64,000 nucleotides of DNA from Caldisphaera lagunensis DSM 15908. GTDB lineage: Archaea > Thermoproteota > Thermoprotei_A > Sulfolobales > Acidilobaceae. Positions 9,014 through 18,111 of the stretch are shown piece after piece. Both the position numbers and the translations under genes were made by a program. The stretch is taken from contig NC_019791.1 of the NCBI RefSeq assembly GCF_000317795.1, positions 434,001 through 498,000 of the forward strand, written 5' to 3'. The notes under the pieces were generated by a model, which saw only the letters and a list, made by a program, of their open reading frames with translations, did no database searches and was not told where the DNA came from. The number at the start of each line of letters is the position of its first letter. Position 1 is the stretch's first letter.

Positions 9014-9730
9014 CTCTATGCACCAAACGTTTATATTAAAGGCGACTTGTATAAGGATAATAGGTTGTTTTCGGGCCTTAACCCTTATTAAATCCTACTT
9101 TAACTATCATTAGATATTTACTTATATTATTTAAAATAAATTTAAAATAATTAATTTATTTGCTTCAAGCAAAAGTCTACTCTTTTGTAGGATTGAACCA
9201 AGTCAGATTTGATATATTCTTTTAGTAAGACTTTTTAATTGATTTAATCGATAACAATCATGCATATATTTTGTATTTATGATTTTATTGATGTTATCTC
9301 CATTATGCTAAATGATTTTATTATTAGCTAAATTGATTAAGAAATCTGATTTAATTAATTTGAAAATCTAAATGTTGATACTTATGATTTAAGCAAAATA
9401 TTAAAAATCTTTTTATCATTAAATAATTAAATTAATTCATAAAAATTAAAAATAAAACATTTATGATTTATTATTCATTAAAACAAAATGCGAAAAGATT
9501 TTAATTTCAAAAATCTATAATGATTGTGATGTAATACAAAAAGTAGGTTTCAGAAAAGCAACATAAAGTAAGATGATGTGAAGAACCCGGACTTCCGAGG
9601 TTTATACAACCTATGAGGAGTCCTAATCCAGCTGATTATGATTTTCCCTTAAATTGTGGGTTTATTTGTTCCAGCATAAAAATTTAATTGTTTCTTTCTA
9701 AAAATTAAGTATTTGAGGATTGTAAAAATA
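9014..9730. other. Long AT-rich intergenic region with inverted repeats
   Basis: About 0.7 kb without a credible gene, the largest gap in the window. It holds a small palindrome TTGCTT-C-AAGCAA (9160-9172), a CTAC/GTAG hairpin next to it, and imperfect inverted arms GATAACAATCA (9250-9260) and TGATGTTATC (9299-9308). A GC-richer structured segment at 9566-9642 is listed separately as a candidate RNA. The rest is AT-rich and featureless to me; no repeat array and no cdc6/orc neighbour were seen. Confidence 0.6.
9566..9642 (+). ncRNA. Candidate C/D box guide sRNA
   Basis: A GC-rich island in AT-rich non-coding DNA. On the plus strand it reads as a C/D box RNA: C box ATGATGT (9573-9579, 6/7 to RUGAUGA), D' CCGA (9595-9598), C' ATGAGGA (9613-9619, 6/7) and D CTGA (9632-9635). 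The C'-to-D guide is 12 bases and the C-to-D' guide about 15. The D'-C' linker forms the hairpin AGGTT/AACCT, and an outer helix GGACT..AGTCC also pairs. The first guide contains GAACCCGG, complementary to a tRNA T-arm. This is pattern-based only; the boxes are imperfect. Confidence 0.4.
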
Positions 9731-10069
9731 ATGAACCAATCAAGATCTATATGTGACATCTGTGGTATCAATGAAGCAATATATAAATGCAAAATTTGTA
9801 AAAGAAACGTCTGCTATGATGATTTTGATGAAGAAAGAGGAGTTTGTAAAATATGTGCAGCTTCTTTATGCCAAATATGTAACTCTAGGCTTTCAGTTAC
9901 ATATTGTCCATATTGTGGAAGACTAGTATGCATAGAGGATTCTATTCAATTGGATAATGTAAGAAGAGTTTGCATTGATTGCTATAAAAAAGGTGCAATA
10001 AAACTTTCAAAAAATTTAAAATATGTAGATGGTGCAATAAAACTTTCAAAAAGAGTTAAAACCCTTTAA
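9731..10069 (+). CDS. Small multi-zinc-finger protein (B-box/HIT-like), unknown role
   Basis: A protein of about 112 residues rich in CxxC pairs: CDICG, CKICK, CKICA, CQIC, CPYCG and CIDC, compatible with several zinc sites of the B-box/zf-HIT kind used in protein-protein contacts. ATG 9731 follows a TGAGGAT motif; a TTG at 9713 would add six residues. The C-terminal tail contains a duplicated GAIKLSK block from an in-frame 39-base tandem duplication (see the repeat entry). No catalytic motif is visible. Confidence 0.7.
   Translation: MNQSRSICDICGINEAIYKCKICKRNVCYDDFDEERGVCKICAASLCQICNSRLSVTYCPYCGRLVCIEDSIQLDNVRRVCIDCYKKGAIKLSKNLKYVDGAIKLSKRVKTL
9992..10052 (+). repeat. 39-base in-frame tandem duplication
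   Basis: The 22-base block beginning GGTGCAATAAAACTTTC occurs at 9992 and again at 10031, a period of exactly 39 bases (13 codons). It duplicates GAIKLSK in the tail of the zinc-finger protein. The perfect identity of the 22 bases suggests a recent duplication. Confidence 0.85.
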
Positions 10070-10238
10070 AAACAAAAGGTCATATAGCTTTAAAAAGCAG
10101 ATTTTCAATCTTTTATTTTAAAGTTATGCTTAAATTTTAATTATATTTGAAAAGTGCTAATTATATTTAGTAAAGACTAAATAAATAGATATAGATAATA
10201 CCTTCCAACTAAAATAAAAACACGGGGGCTTAGGATTA

Positions 10239-10817
10239 ATGAAATCAAAAGAACCAATAAAGGTTGAGATTGATAGTAGTAAGTTGAGTGTTGATGGGAG
10301 AAGTTATGATACAACTCATGTTCTGATACAAGGAGCTCAAGAGATATCAGGAGAAATAACAAGTACTCAAGTAAAAATAACAGCGCTTTTTGCAGATTTA
10401 CCTCAAGTAGAACCAACGATGGAAGAGGCAACAAAAGTTGTTGCTAACGGATCCGAATTTATAGTAGACGTTCTAGGAGAAAAAATTCAAAATGCATTAG
10501 AAACAGAGGAAGGTTACATACTATCTGGGGATATAATAACCATAAAATTTGAATCAGATGAAAATGGAGAAGATATAATAATAAAAATACCAAAAGTTGG
10601 TAATATAAAAACCAATAAATTATCTCTTCAACTTGATGGCGAGCTTTCATCAAACATAATGATGCAGCCATTTATTATTGGAGCTATAAGCATTAAAGGA
10701 CCAACTAAAGTTAAAATCCTAGTTTCTGGAGAATCTATAAATATATTAAAAGATGATTCAAAAATTAGCAATGAAGGAAAGAAAATAGTTAGTGAATCTA
10801 CAGCACAAAATACTTAA
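10239..10817 (+). CDS. Hypothetical beta-rich protein
   Basis: A 192-residue acidic protein dominated by alternating beta-strand segments (VEIDSSKLSVDG, QVKITALFADL, DIITIKFESDENGEDIIIKI, AISIKGPTKVKILV), with a low-complexity Ser/Lys tail. There is no signal peptide or membrane segment, so it is probably cytoplasmic. It is preceded by a GGGGGCTTAGG stretch near 10224 and is transcribed alone. I do not recognise the family. Confidence 0.7.
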   Translation: MKSKEPIKVEIDSSKLSVDGRSYDTTHVLIQGAQEISGEITSTQVKITALFADLPQVEPTMEEATKVVANGSEFIVDVLGEKIQNALETEEGYILSGDIITIKFESDENGEDIIIKIPKVGNIKTNKLSLQLDGELSSNIMMQPFIIGAISIKGPTKVKILVSGESINILKDDSKISNEGKKIVSESTAQNT

Positions 10818-10887
10818 TTTTAAAAATAAATATAAATTTTATTTATTATATATCATTAGAAAATTTGTTATTTTTAATAAAAATATT

Positions 10888-11304
10888 TTAATTTGTATCT
10901 TCCTCAGAGGATTCTTCAAACTTTCTCATAACAACAGGATTCTTTACCTTATTTAATTCGTCTTGTGGGACATATTTTGGTAAACTATACCTTGTATGGG
11001 TTAACTCAGCAATTTCATTTTTTGCCTTAAGACCACTTAATATTCTCCTTAATCTATCTTCTCCTACTATTCCTTGGAATATTACTTTTAAATCCCTCCA
11101 ACTAATTGGCGATTTAGCTTCCTCCAAAACATCTAATACTAGTTTTTCTATGTCAAAGTCATCTAATGCTGTGGTAACGCTTAGACCTGATTCATCTACT
11201 AGAGATGATTGAATGTCCTCATATTCTTTGAAAATCTTTGCCCTTATATTATCTATTAGTTTTTTCCTAGATTGGTCTTCAGTAGATATTGGCATTTCTC
11301 TCAC
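10888..11304 (-). CDS. Hypothetical winged-helix-like protein
   Basis: A 138-residue protein. Its middle (about 52-110; DFDIEKLVLDVLEEAKSPIS then WRDLKVIFQGIVGEDRLRRI and a wing-like ELTHTRYSLP) has the helix-turn-helix-wing pattern of archaeal winged-helix proteins. The N terminus is a charged helix and the C terminus an acidic tail. It could be a DNA-binding regulator or a protein-interaction module. There is no operon partner: it is convergent with the gene at 10239 and divergent from the one at 11518. Confidence 0.65.
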   Translation of the reverse strand: MREMPISTEDQSRKKLIDNIRAKIFKEYEDIQSSLVDESGLSVTTALDDFDIEKLVLDVLEEAKSPISWRDLKVIFQGIVGEDRLRRILSGLKAKNEIAELTHTRYSLPKYVPQDELNKVKNPVVMRKFEESSEEDTN

Positions 11305-11517
11305 CCCTATATCCTATATATATAATAAAACTAAAGTATATAAGCTATTATATATGTCAAAAATTTTTTATTAATAAAAATTTTACTTAAATAATTAATT
11401 TTTATTAAAATAAAATACAAAATTTCTTCTCTTAAATTAAATTTATATAAGCTATTTATCAGGAACAAAATTAAAATTAACAATTTATATTTTTAACCCT
11501 AAACGAAATTATATCTC

Positions 11518-12426
11518 ATGGGAATAATAATGGAAATAATTAGATTAGAAAGCTATAATTTCCCCTTAGATAGACCTGCAAATAATTATTTAATAAAGCA
11601 TGACAAATATAACATACTAATAGATGCCGGAGCAACTAAAGAAAATCTTATGGCATATGAAAGCAAAATTGATTATATATTGATTACACATGGTCATTGG
11701 GACCATACTTATGGAATAACCGGCATTAAAAATAAGAAAATATGCGCAAGTCAAGATACTTACAATAGTTTAATTAACGGAGAATTTAAATACAGCGCGA
11801 ATAGAATTGCCGAGATCTTTGGCTATAATGGCAAAGAATTTAATATAAATAATGAAATAAAAACTATAATAGATAAAACTTTAAGTTATTACGATGATAT
11901 TGCTAATGCATTAAAATTTAATGAATATATTCCATTAGATGAATGCGACCCAATTAAACAAAATATAATAGAATATATTCCATGTCCAGGACATAGTAAC
12001 GATCATGTATGCTATTTTATTTCTAATAATCTCTTTGCAGGAGATAACATTTTACCAGGAGGAGGACTTACGTTATTAGACTTTTTAAAATATCAAGAAT
12101 CTATAATTAAACTGTTTACTCTAAACAATTGGGATTTGATACGTCCAGGTCATGGACCAGATACAAAGAGAATTGATATACAACAATGGATAAAAGATAC
12201 GTTAACTGGTAAAGAAAAGAAGATGATGCAACTAAGTTCCATTTTAAATAGTGATTGGGTTTCAATAAATGATTTATTGCCTAAGCTTTATCCAAATCTT
12301 AACGGTCCATTATTATATATTGCAGCAAGGAGTATGATAGGGTATCTAGGATCCCTTGAAAATATGAAGATAATAGAAGTCGATAGAAATCACAAGCCAT
12401 GGAGAGCTAGAAAATTAATGAGGTGA
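11518..12426 (+). CDS. Metallo-beta-lactamase-fold hydrolase
   Basis: A 302-residue protein with the canonical metal motif H58-x-H60-x-D62-H63 (THGHWDHTYG), a later His in CPGHSNDH, an Asp in FAGDNILPGG and a final His in RPGHGP. The layout (MBL domain about 1-215, then a helical/winged C-terminal segment) resembles the LACTB2/glyoxalase II-like branch, which includes thioester hydrolases and RNases. The substrate cannot be told. ATG 11530 is an alternative start. It is followed 6 bases later by the GlmU-like gene, probably one transcript. Confidence 0.85.
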   Translation: MGIIMEIIRLESYNFPLDRPANNYLIKHDKYNILIDAGATKENLMAYESKIDYILITHGHWDHTYGITGIKNKKICASQDTYNSLINGEFKYSANRIAEIFGYNGKEFNINNEIKTIIDKTLSYYDDIANALKFNEYIPLDECDPIKQNIIEYIPCPGHSNDHVCYFISNNLFAGDNILPGGGLTLLDFLKYQESIIKLFTLNNWDLIRPGHGPDTKRIDIQQWIKDTLTGKEKKMMQLSSILNSDWVSINDLLPKLYPNLNGPLLYIAARSMIGYLGSLENMKIIEVDRNHKPWRARKLMR

Positions 12427-12432
12427 ATAATC

Positions 12433-13680
12433 ATGAAATTAGTCCTGTTAGCTGGAGGTAAAGGGGAAAGACTTAGACCATTGACTGATAATAAACAAAA
12501 GGCACTAATGCCAATACTGGGAGAACCATTAATATGCAGACATCTTAAAGAATTATCTAAATTAAACCCAGAAAAAATTATTATCATATTATCATATAAA
12601 AAGGAACAGGTTGTTGAAGAAGTAAAAAAGTGTTTTCCAAATGAAAATAAGATTGTTTATGTAGATCAAAAAGAGGAAAAAGGAACAGGCCATGCAATAA
12701 AAATGGCTATGGATTATGGAGGAGAAGGAGATTATCTTATCATATATTCTGATTTATATTTATCAAAAAATGTCTATAAAAATTTAATTAAACTAAAATC
12801 CCCAGGTATAGTTGTTACTGAGGTAAGTAAACCTTGGAATTATGGTGTGGTTAAAATTGAAAATGAAATTATAAAAGATATAAAAGAAAAACCTAAAATA
12901 GATGAGCCTGTTTCAAATACGATTTTCGCCGGGATTTTGAGACTACCTTTTGATTCTAAGGAATATATTGATAACATTAAATTATCATCAAGAAATGAAT
13001 ATGAGGTTACTGATGCAATAAAAGAAATGATTAAAAGCTTTGATATTTTTACATTAAATATACCTAAAAATCAATGGCTAGATATAGGAAGACCTTGGGA
13101 CCTATTAATTGCTAATAGATTAGCGTTAGATGAAGAAATTAAAGGGCAAGTAATTAAAGGTGATGTTCATAATTCAGTAGTAATTAAAGGTGATGTTATA
13201 ATAGAAGAAGGTGCTGAGATAAAACCATATACAGTTATTGAAGGACCTGTATTTATATCAAAGAATTCTATAATTGGTCCAACATCACATTTGAGGCCAT
13301 ATACAATATTTTTAAAGAATTCATCAGCTGGTTATTCTGTAGAAGTTAAAGGTTCTATAGTAATGGAATTTTCTAAATTGCCTCATTTTAATTATGTTGG
13401 TGATAGCATTATTGGAGAGCATGTTAATCTAGGAGCTGGTACAATAACAGCGAATTTGAGATTTGATCATAAATCAATAAAAATGAAAGTTAAAGAGGAC
13501 ATTATAGATACAGAAATGGAAAAACTAGGTTCAATAATAGGAGATTATGCTCAAACTGGCATTAATGTTTCAATTTTGCCTGGTAAAAAAATAGGTTCAC
13601 ATGCGATAATATATCCAGGTTGTATTGTAGATAGAGATGTAAATTCTTATGAGATTTTTAAATGTAAAAATGCTCTTTAG
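12433..13680 (+). CDS. Bifunctional sugar-1-phosphate nucleotidylyltransferase/acyltransferase (GlmU-like)
   Basis: A 415-residue protein. The N-terminal nucleotidyltransferase domain (about 1-230) has the LLAGGKGERLRPLT motif and the K-A-L-M-P-I lysine region. The C-terminal part (about 235-410) has hexapeptide repeats of a left-handed beta helix (IIGPTSHLRPYTIF, VNLGAGTITANLRF, GDYAQTGINVSILPG). This architecture matches archaeal GlmU-like enzymes that make NDP-sugars and N-acetylated sugar phosphates for glycosylation. The exact sugar is uncertain. It follows the MBL hydrolase in one likely operon. Confidence 0.88.
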   Translation: MKLVLLAGGKGERLRPLTDNKQKALMPILGEPLICRHLKELSKLNPEKIIIILSYKKEQVVEEVKKCFPNENKIVYVDQKEEKGTGHAIKMAMDYGGEGDYLIIYSDLYLSKNVYKNLIKLKSPGIVVTEVSKPWNYGVVKIENEIIKDIKEKPKIDEPVSNTIFAGILRLPFDSKEYIDNIKLSSRNEYEVTDAIKEMIKSFDIFTLNIPKNQWLDIGRPWDLLIANRLALDEEIKGQVIKGDVHNSVVIKGDVIIEEGAEIKPYTVIEGPVFISKNSIIGPTSHLRPYTIFLKNSSAGYSVEVKGSIVMEFSKLPHFNYVGDSIIGEHVNLGAGTITANLRFDHKSIKMKVKEDIIDTEMEKLGSIIGDYAQTGINVSILPGKKIGSHAIIYPGCIVDRDVNSYEIFKCKNAL

Positions 13681-13773
13681 TAAAATGGTGATATTAGCCC
13701 ATAAATTATTTTATGGAATAGATGCTTAAATATGATTTTAATTTTGTTTTCTAACATCACTTTTTATTAAAAA

Positions 13774-14648
13774 TTAACCCCACATTCTTTTCAAAGCAAT
13801 ATAAACTTTGCCATATAGTTTGTTTAGATAGTTCTCTATTTCACTTGGAGATTGATTAAAGGCATTAAGAAATCCACAATCTATTTCAAATCTTATCTGA
13901 TCTATGTTTTCAGGATTAAACTGCTCAGGAATTTCTTTGAGAACTTTTTTGCTAACCCTATCAAAAAGATCTGATAATTTTTCGATTGTTTCCTTATTAA
14001 GCTTATAAAAATCTATTATAGGTAATAATCTCCATTGAGACATCTTTAAGCTTGTCCAAGCCCCTCCTGTTTCTTCTCTATTTATTAGTACTGTTAGCAT
14101 AACCCCATGTAGTATTAAGCCATAAGGTAAAAGCTTTCTCAAGTATCTTTTCTTTGATTTTCTTCACATATTTATCTATTTCATGACTTCCAACTAAGAA
14201 CTCTATAGACGCATCAATAACATCTTTTAGCTTTGGTATATCTAAATCAGCGAACCAGCTATTAGAAGGCTGTGATATTTTTTAACTTCCCAAATATATG
14301 ATTCTGGATTAAAATTCTCCACATAATTGGGAACAAAAATTCTTGCATCAAATTTGGATTCCTTTATCTCTTTGTAAAGATCCTTTTCAGGGACATCATG
14401 ATATTCTTTCTTAATCCAAAGAGCAATCGAAATATCAACCAATCCCTATTCTATTCTCATCTTAGCATCTTTTTCAGCATCTTCTTTATGATATGAAGCC
14501 TCTATTCCTATATTGAATCCATTATAAAAACATCTTATATCTGCCCTTTCCTTCCTTTTTGTATCTCAGATCTAGCATCTATACCAAATTCATTGCTTAA
14601 GATCTCAGCAAGCTTAACATTAATGACTTCTTCATGTACCTCAGGCAT
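13774..14648 (-). pseudogene. Decayed gene (nuclease-like N-terminus), several frameshifts
   Basis: On the minus strand, coding-like sequence runs from ATG 14648 through at least four frame changes or stops. The pieces are MPEVHEEVINVKLAEILSNE; then ADIRCFYNGFNIGIEASYHK in another frame; then an open piece at 14242-14442 (DARIFVPNYVENF); then WFADLDIPKLKDVIDASIEF; then an open piece at 13774-14142 (TGGAWTSLKMSQWRLLPI). Read together they form one protein of about 290 residues. The GRADIRC..GIEASY pattern resembles a PD-(D/E)XK-type fold, but the family is not certain. The order of pieces and matching reading direction make decay of a single gene the best explanation. Confidence 0.7.
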
Positions 14649-14712
14649 AAAAATTATTCCCAATTTATAAATTCTTAACATATATTATTTAAATTTATTT
14701 CTATTTCTAAGA

Positions 14713-14784
14713 TTATTTAACTAAATCATAGAACCTCTCATTATCGCACATTTTCAATTCTTTGATATTCGGGTGAGTATCCAT
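14713..14784 (-). other. Micro-ORF with strong ribosome-binding site
   Basis: A GGTGA motif 5 bases before ATG 14784 opens a 23-codon frame (MDTHPNIKELKMCDNE...) ending at TAA 14713-14715, upstream of the decayed gene and in the same direction. It may be a remnant of a former N-terminus or of another gene. On the plus strand the same DNA forms GGTGAG (14772-14777) / CTCACC (14789-14794) followed by six T, so it could also read as a terminator-like hairpin. The remainder of 14649-14946 shows nothing else. Confidence 0.3.
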
Positions 14785-14946
14785 TAAGCTCACCTTTTTT
14801 ATTTCTTAATAGCGTAAAATAAAAACAAGAAATAAATTTTTATTTTAGTTAACATATTTACTTATTCTATAAAATTATTGACATTAAATTAAATAAATCA
14901 AATGAATAATTATATTTTAAAGTTAAAAACAAGGTTAAGTTTAAAA

Positions 14947-15591
14947 TCAGGCTGCAACTGCCTCATGAGAACTAGCAACATTTTTAGGTAATTCTATAAC
15001 TTTTTGTTTTATAATTTCTACCTTTCTTACATTGCAAACTTTTTTAGCAGCTTTAGTTATCTCTTGAGCTAGGCTTCCATCTTGCTCACCAAATACAGCT
15101 AATCTAACAAATTCATCAAAGGTTAACTGATTTCCTTTGCTTTCAATTATATCTTTCATAATTTTTCTAATTGTTTGTTTTTGACTTGTTTTGCATCTAT
15201 ATTGCGTAAATACAGCTGAGGTAACCCTTATCTTAGCACCATCTTTTGTAGTAACATTTAAAATGATAGCTATTTTACTGCTTCTTCTCCTAGTTAAGCT
15301 CCTTAAATAATCCCTTAGCAATTCATGGCCTTTAAATATGGTATAGGCATTATCTTCGCTTACTGAATTTATTTGAAACTTTAATTTGGTATTAACATGG
15401 GAATAATTTCCAGTTATATCAAAAAGCGTTATTTCAACAGTTCTCTTGCTTAATTTTTCCTCAGAATCAGCCGGAGTTAAACCTATTTGTATTTTACCAA
15501 ACGTCTCTGGTGATATTATATTATACCATTTCTTTAACTTCCAAGCATCTCTAACTGAAGTTTTTGACTTTTGCCTTGGCAACTCAAGCAC
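14947..15591 (-). CDS. rps3ae: Small-subunit ribosomal protein eS1 (S3Ae)
   Basis: A protein of about 214 residues with eS1 signatures: RDAWKLKKWYNIISPETFGK at the N terminus, FKGHELLRDYLRSLTRRRSS, and TKDGAKIRVTSAVFTQYRCK. It belongs to the 30S platform near the 3' end of 16S rRNA. It starts at a TTG after a GGTG motif. It is the last gene of the block uS15 - Cdc45/RecJ-like - Pcc1-like - eS1, a gene order seen in other archaea. Confidence 0.96.
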   Translation of the reverse strand: MLELPRQKSKTSVRDAWKLKKWYNIISPETFGKIQIGLTPADSEEKLSKRTVEITLFDITGNYSHVNTKLKFQINSVSEDNAYTIFKGHELLRDYLRSLTRRRSSKIAIILNVTTKDGAKIRVTSAVFTQYRCKTSQKQTIRKIMKDIIESKGNQLTFDEFVRLAVFGEQDGSLAQEITKAAKKVCNVRKVEIIKQKVIELPKNVASSHEAVAA

Positions 15592-15792
15592 ACCTTATTC
15601 TTTTTCGCACATATAAAATTAAAAGTTTGAGGTTTTAAATCCTTCTAACCTAATTCTCTCTTGCTTATAATTATTCCATATTAATAAAAAGAGAATTTAT
15701 TTTTAATAATAAAAATTATTTTTAATATCCATTTAACAAAAATAAATATTAGACAATAAATAGTTATATTAAGGAAAATTTCAGACTCATGG

Positions 15793-16056
15793 TTAAATAT
15801 TCATTGAATCTATAATTGATCTTATATTGATTAACAGGTCATCTAGTGTATTCTTTAACGACATTATTCTTTTAGGGTCTTTACAGTCTTTAATTCTTAT
15901 TGTGCAAATTAGTTTATCATTTTCGTTTTTGCAACTAATATCTAAATAACTAGGTAAGTCTTTTATGTTATCTGGAGTTAATGATTTTGCTATAGCATTT
16001 GCGTCTTTATTTGGTATAACTAATTCTGCTGTGCACTCTACACTATCTTTATCCAT
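15793..16056 (-). CDS. Second Pcc1-family protein (probable KEOPS Pcc2)
   Basis: An 87-residue protein with the Pcc1 layout: a beta strand CTAELVIPNKDANAIAKSL, then TPDNIKDLPS, beta strands NDKLICTIRIK, and the long C-terminal helix LKNTLDDLLINIRSIID. It fits Pcc1 better than the copy at 193-423. Known archaeal KEOPS carries a Pcc1 paralogue (Pcc2) as a fifth subunit, and the neighbourhood here (uS15, RecJ-like, eS1) is the kind of place where it occurs. It overlaps the RecJ-like gene by 19 bases; GGTGA lies 5 bases before ATG 16056. Which copy is Pcc1 and which Pcc2 needs phylogeny. Confidence 0.75.
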   Translation of the reverse strand: MDKDSVECTAELVIPNKDANAIAKSLTPDNIKDLPSYLDISCKNENDKLICTIRIKDCKDPKRIMSLKNTLDDLLINIRSIIDSMNI

Positions 16057-17312
16057 ACCGATTCACCATCAAATTCTCCTTTAAATGTCTGAATAAATCT
16101 AGCTGCAGATCCATATCCTAATGAATCCTCTAATGATAATATGGGTATTTTTAGTTTATTTTTATCCAAGTAACCTAATATTGCATCATTGTCTATGTAA
16201 CCCATTATTTTTAGTTGTTTTTGTATTGCTGTAATAGGCAAGTTATCCTCATTTGTAACGTAAACTTTTGCAAAATTAATCTGAGATGCCCTATTAAATT
16301 TATTATTCAAGATAACATCTTCAGCAATTTTTACTGAAGACCTAAGATAATGAGGTATCTGAGGATATTCATTCTCATAATCAGCTATAAGACCTACAGC
16401 TGAATGGAATCCCATAGTTTCAATAAGCAGCATTATTGAATAAATTACCTCTCTTGGATCTTGCATAACAATTCTTGCCTTAGAAACTCCAACTCCTCCA
16501 ACATATTCTTGTATATCTATTTTATTTTTTATAATATTATCCTTCAAATATTTATATATAGATACGGTTATATTTTTATTCGTTTCATTATCTATTTTCC
16601 CAATGTTTGAATTGATTAGCATCTCAAACCCATTTTCTTTTAAAAACCTCTGGCAAGAATCTTCGTTAGTTAATGTTAGATATAATGGATTCAGTGTAAT
16701 CGATAAAGATTCACAGAAATTGAGCGAAGTGGGTCTAAATATCTTTAGACCTGTTACTATTTCCATATTAAGGCTGTCATCAGATGTTATCAATGTTTCT
16801 ATAACATCTTTATCAAAAGAACTAAACTCACCTGATTTGCTAACATATTTGCTCGCATATGTTGATGCCAATGATAATATAGCATATTCGGGTTTAACAT
16901 TAATTATATCAGATCCTTTTAAAGCAAAATAAATTCCTGATCCTATGCTACCATTTATTTCTACAAAAGTAGAGTTTCCTATTGGTATTTCGTTAATCTC
17001 ATGAGAAAGAGAAACCAAAACAGATTCTATATCGCTTACCTTATAATTTAAGTTAGAATAACCAATTAATATAGTGGGATCTGTAATCTTTGATGGAGCA
17101 TTTAATCTAGTTGATATGGATGCTTTTATATTTAGATTTAATGCAACATTAAATAACATTAAGCCTCCTATTATATTTTCTAAAGATGGATAAACAATAA
17201 TTCTAAGTATATTGTTATCTTTTGACTCTTGTAATACTTTATTTAATGCAGCTGAAATTTGTAACTTGAGCTTATCAATGTCCTTTCCTTTATCGAGCTT
17301 TATTTTAAGCAA
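16038..17312 (-). CDS. RecJ-like/Cdc45-like protein without DHH motif (RecJdbh)
   Basis: A 424-residue protein related to DHH-family RecJ/GAN proteins. The last third is the clearest: YVGGVGVSKARIVMQDPREVIYSI and an RSSVKIAEDVI region, ending in LGYGSAARFIQTFKGEFDGESVWI. The N-terminal catalytic signature (normally D-x-D and DHH) is absent; the matching segment reads RIIVYPSLENIIGGLMLFN. In crenarchaea an inactive RecJ homologue binds GINS and stands in for eukaryotic Cdc45 in the CMG helicase; that is the most likely role. Start TTG 17312 after GGTGA. It overlaps the Pcc1-like gene. Confidence 0.75.
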   Translation of the reverse strand: MLKIKLDKGKDIDKLKLQISAALNKVLQESKDNNILRIIVYPSLENIIGGLMLFNVALNLNIKASISTRLNAPSKITDPTILIGYSNLNYKVSDIESVLVSLSHEINEIPIGNSTFVEINGSIGSGIYFALKGSDIINVKPEYAILSLASTYASKYVSKSGEFSSFDKDVIETLITSDDSLNMEIVTGLKIFRPTSLNFCESLSITLNPLYLTLTNEDSCQRFLKENGFEMLINSNIGKIDNETNKNITVSIYKYLKDNIIKNKIDIQEYVGGVGVSKARIVMQDPREVIYSIMLLIETMGFHSAVGLIADYENEYPQIPHYLRSSVKIAEDVILNNKFNRASQINFAKVYVTNEDNLPITAIQKQLKIMGYIDNDAILGYLDKNKLKIPILSLEDSLGYGSAARFIQTFKGEFDGESVWIKIV

Positions 17313-17465
17313 TTGTTTTTCACCATATTATTTTTAGAATTTCTCCGTTATATGTCATTATTTTATATTATTTCATTTAATTAAAGTATAAAAAACTTAT
17401 TAAGGTTTTCGGTTTATTCAACGATTCTATATAATAAACATGAAGTGTAGGATTAGAATTAATTA

Positions 17466-17921
17466 TTAGCTACTCCCAGCAACCAAAAGCTTTGCAGCAT
17501 TTGGATCATATACCCAATCTTTATTCAATTTACCAACTTTTTTATAATAATTTGAAAGCCTTCTAATCTTGCTTTCAGTAAATATTAAACCTCTCATGCT
17601 TGTCTTATCTTTAGGATGTTCATTCAAATGCCTCCTCAAATTAACTGCTTTCCTTATTAAATTAAACAGATCTTCAGGTATTTTTGGTGATAAATTCTTT
17701 TCTTCTAAAACCTTACCTACCTTTTTTCCTATAATTGGTTTAACAAGGGGTATTCCAAATTGATCCCTTAAAACCAATCCTATTTGAGAAGGTGTGTATC
17801 CCTTCTTAGCAAGCTCTTCTATTATCATTTCTACTTCTTGCTGTGAATAAGTAATCCAATTTGCTGTAAACGTTGAAGGCCTTATGGAATGTGACTTACC
17901 TCTCCTGCTATTCTTATGCAT
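17466..17921 (-). CDS. rps15: Small-subunit ribosomal protein uS15
   Basis: A 151-residue protein of the archaeal/eukaryotic long uS15 form: an N-terminal extension ending in [24 protein letters not shown]-type helix, then the core with [20 protein letters not shown] and [16 protein letters not shown], which binds the 16S central domain. It is the first gene of the eS1 block, 150 bases upstream of the RecJ-like gene. Confidence 0.97.
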   Translation of the reverse strand: MHKNSRRGKSHSIRPSTFTANWITYSQQEVEMIIEELAKKGYTPSQIGLVLRDQFGIPLVKPIIGKKVGKVLEEKNLSPKIPEDLFNLIRKAVNLRRHLNEHPKDKTSMRGLIFTESKIRRLSNYYKKVGKLNKDWVYDPNAAKLLVAGSS

Positions 17922-18111
17922 ATTAAATCACTCCATACTGTCTAATGCAATCTAGGAATTTATTTTTTATCATTGATATATCATTAAACTTATTTTATAA
18001 TTACCACATAATGAAAGTTTTGCCCTTTAATAAAGAAAGAAATCAGCATGATAAAGGTTATAATAAATGTTATAAACTAGCAAACAAAATCATAGCTTGG
18101 TGACAATAAGA

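Noticed and set aside
9566-9642. Reading the reverse strand of this island as a tRNA (contains CCGGGTTC)
   Set aside because: No matching 3' T-stem, no acceptor stem and no valid anticodon loop can be formed.
9014-9712. Replication origin in the AT-rich gap
   Set aside because: No cdc6/orc gene and no repeated origin-recognition motifs are visible; inverted repeats alone are not enough.
14772-14800. Intrinsic terminator (GGTGAG/CTCACC plus T6) on the plus strand
   Set aside because: No plus-strand gene ends nearby; the same bases serve as a ribosome site for a micro-ORF on the minus strand.
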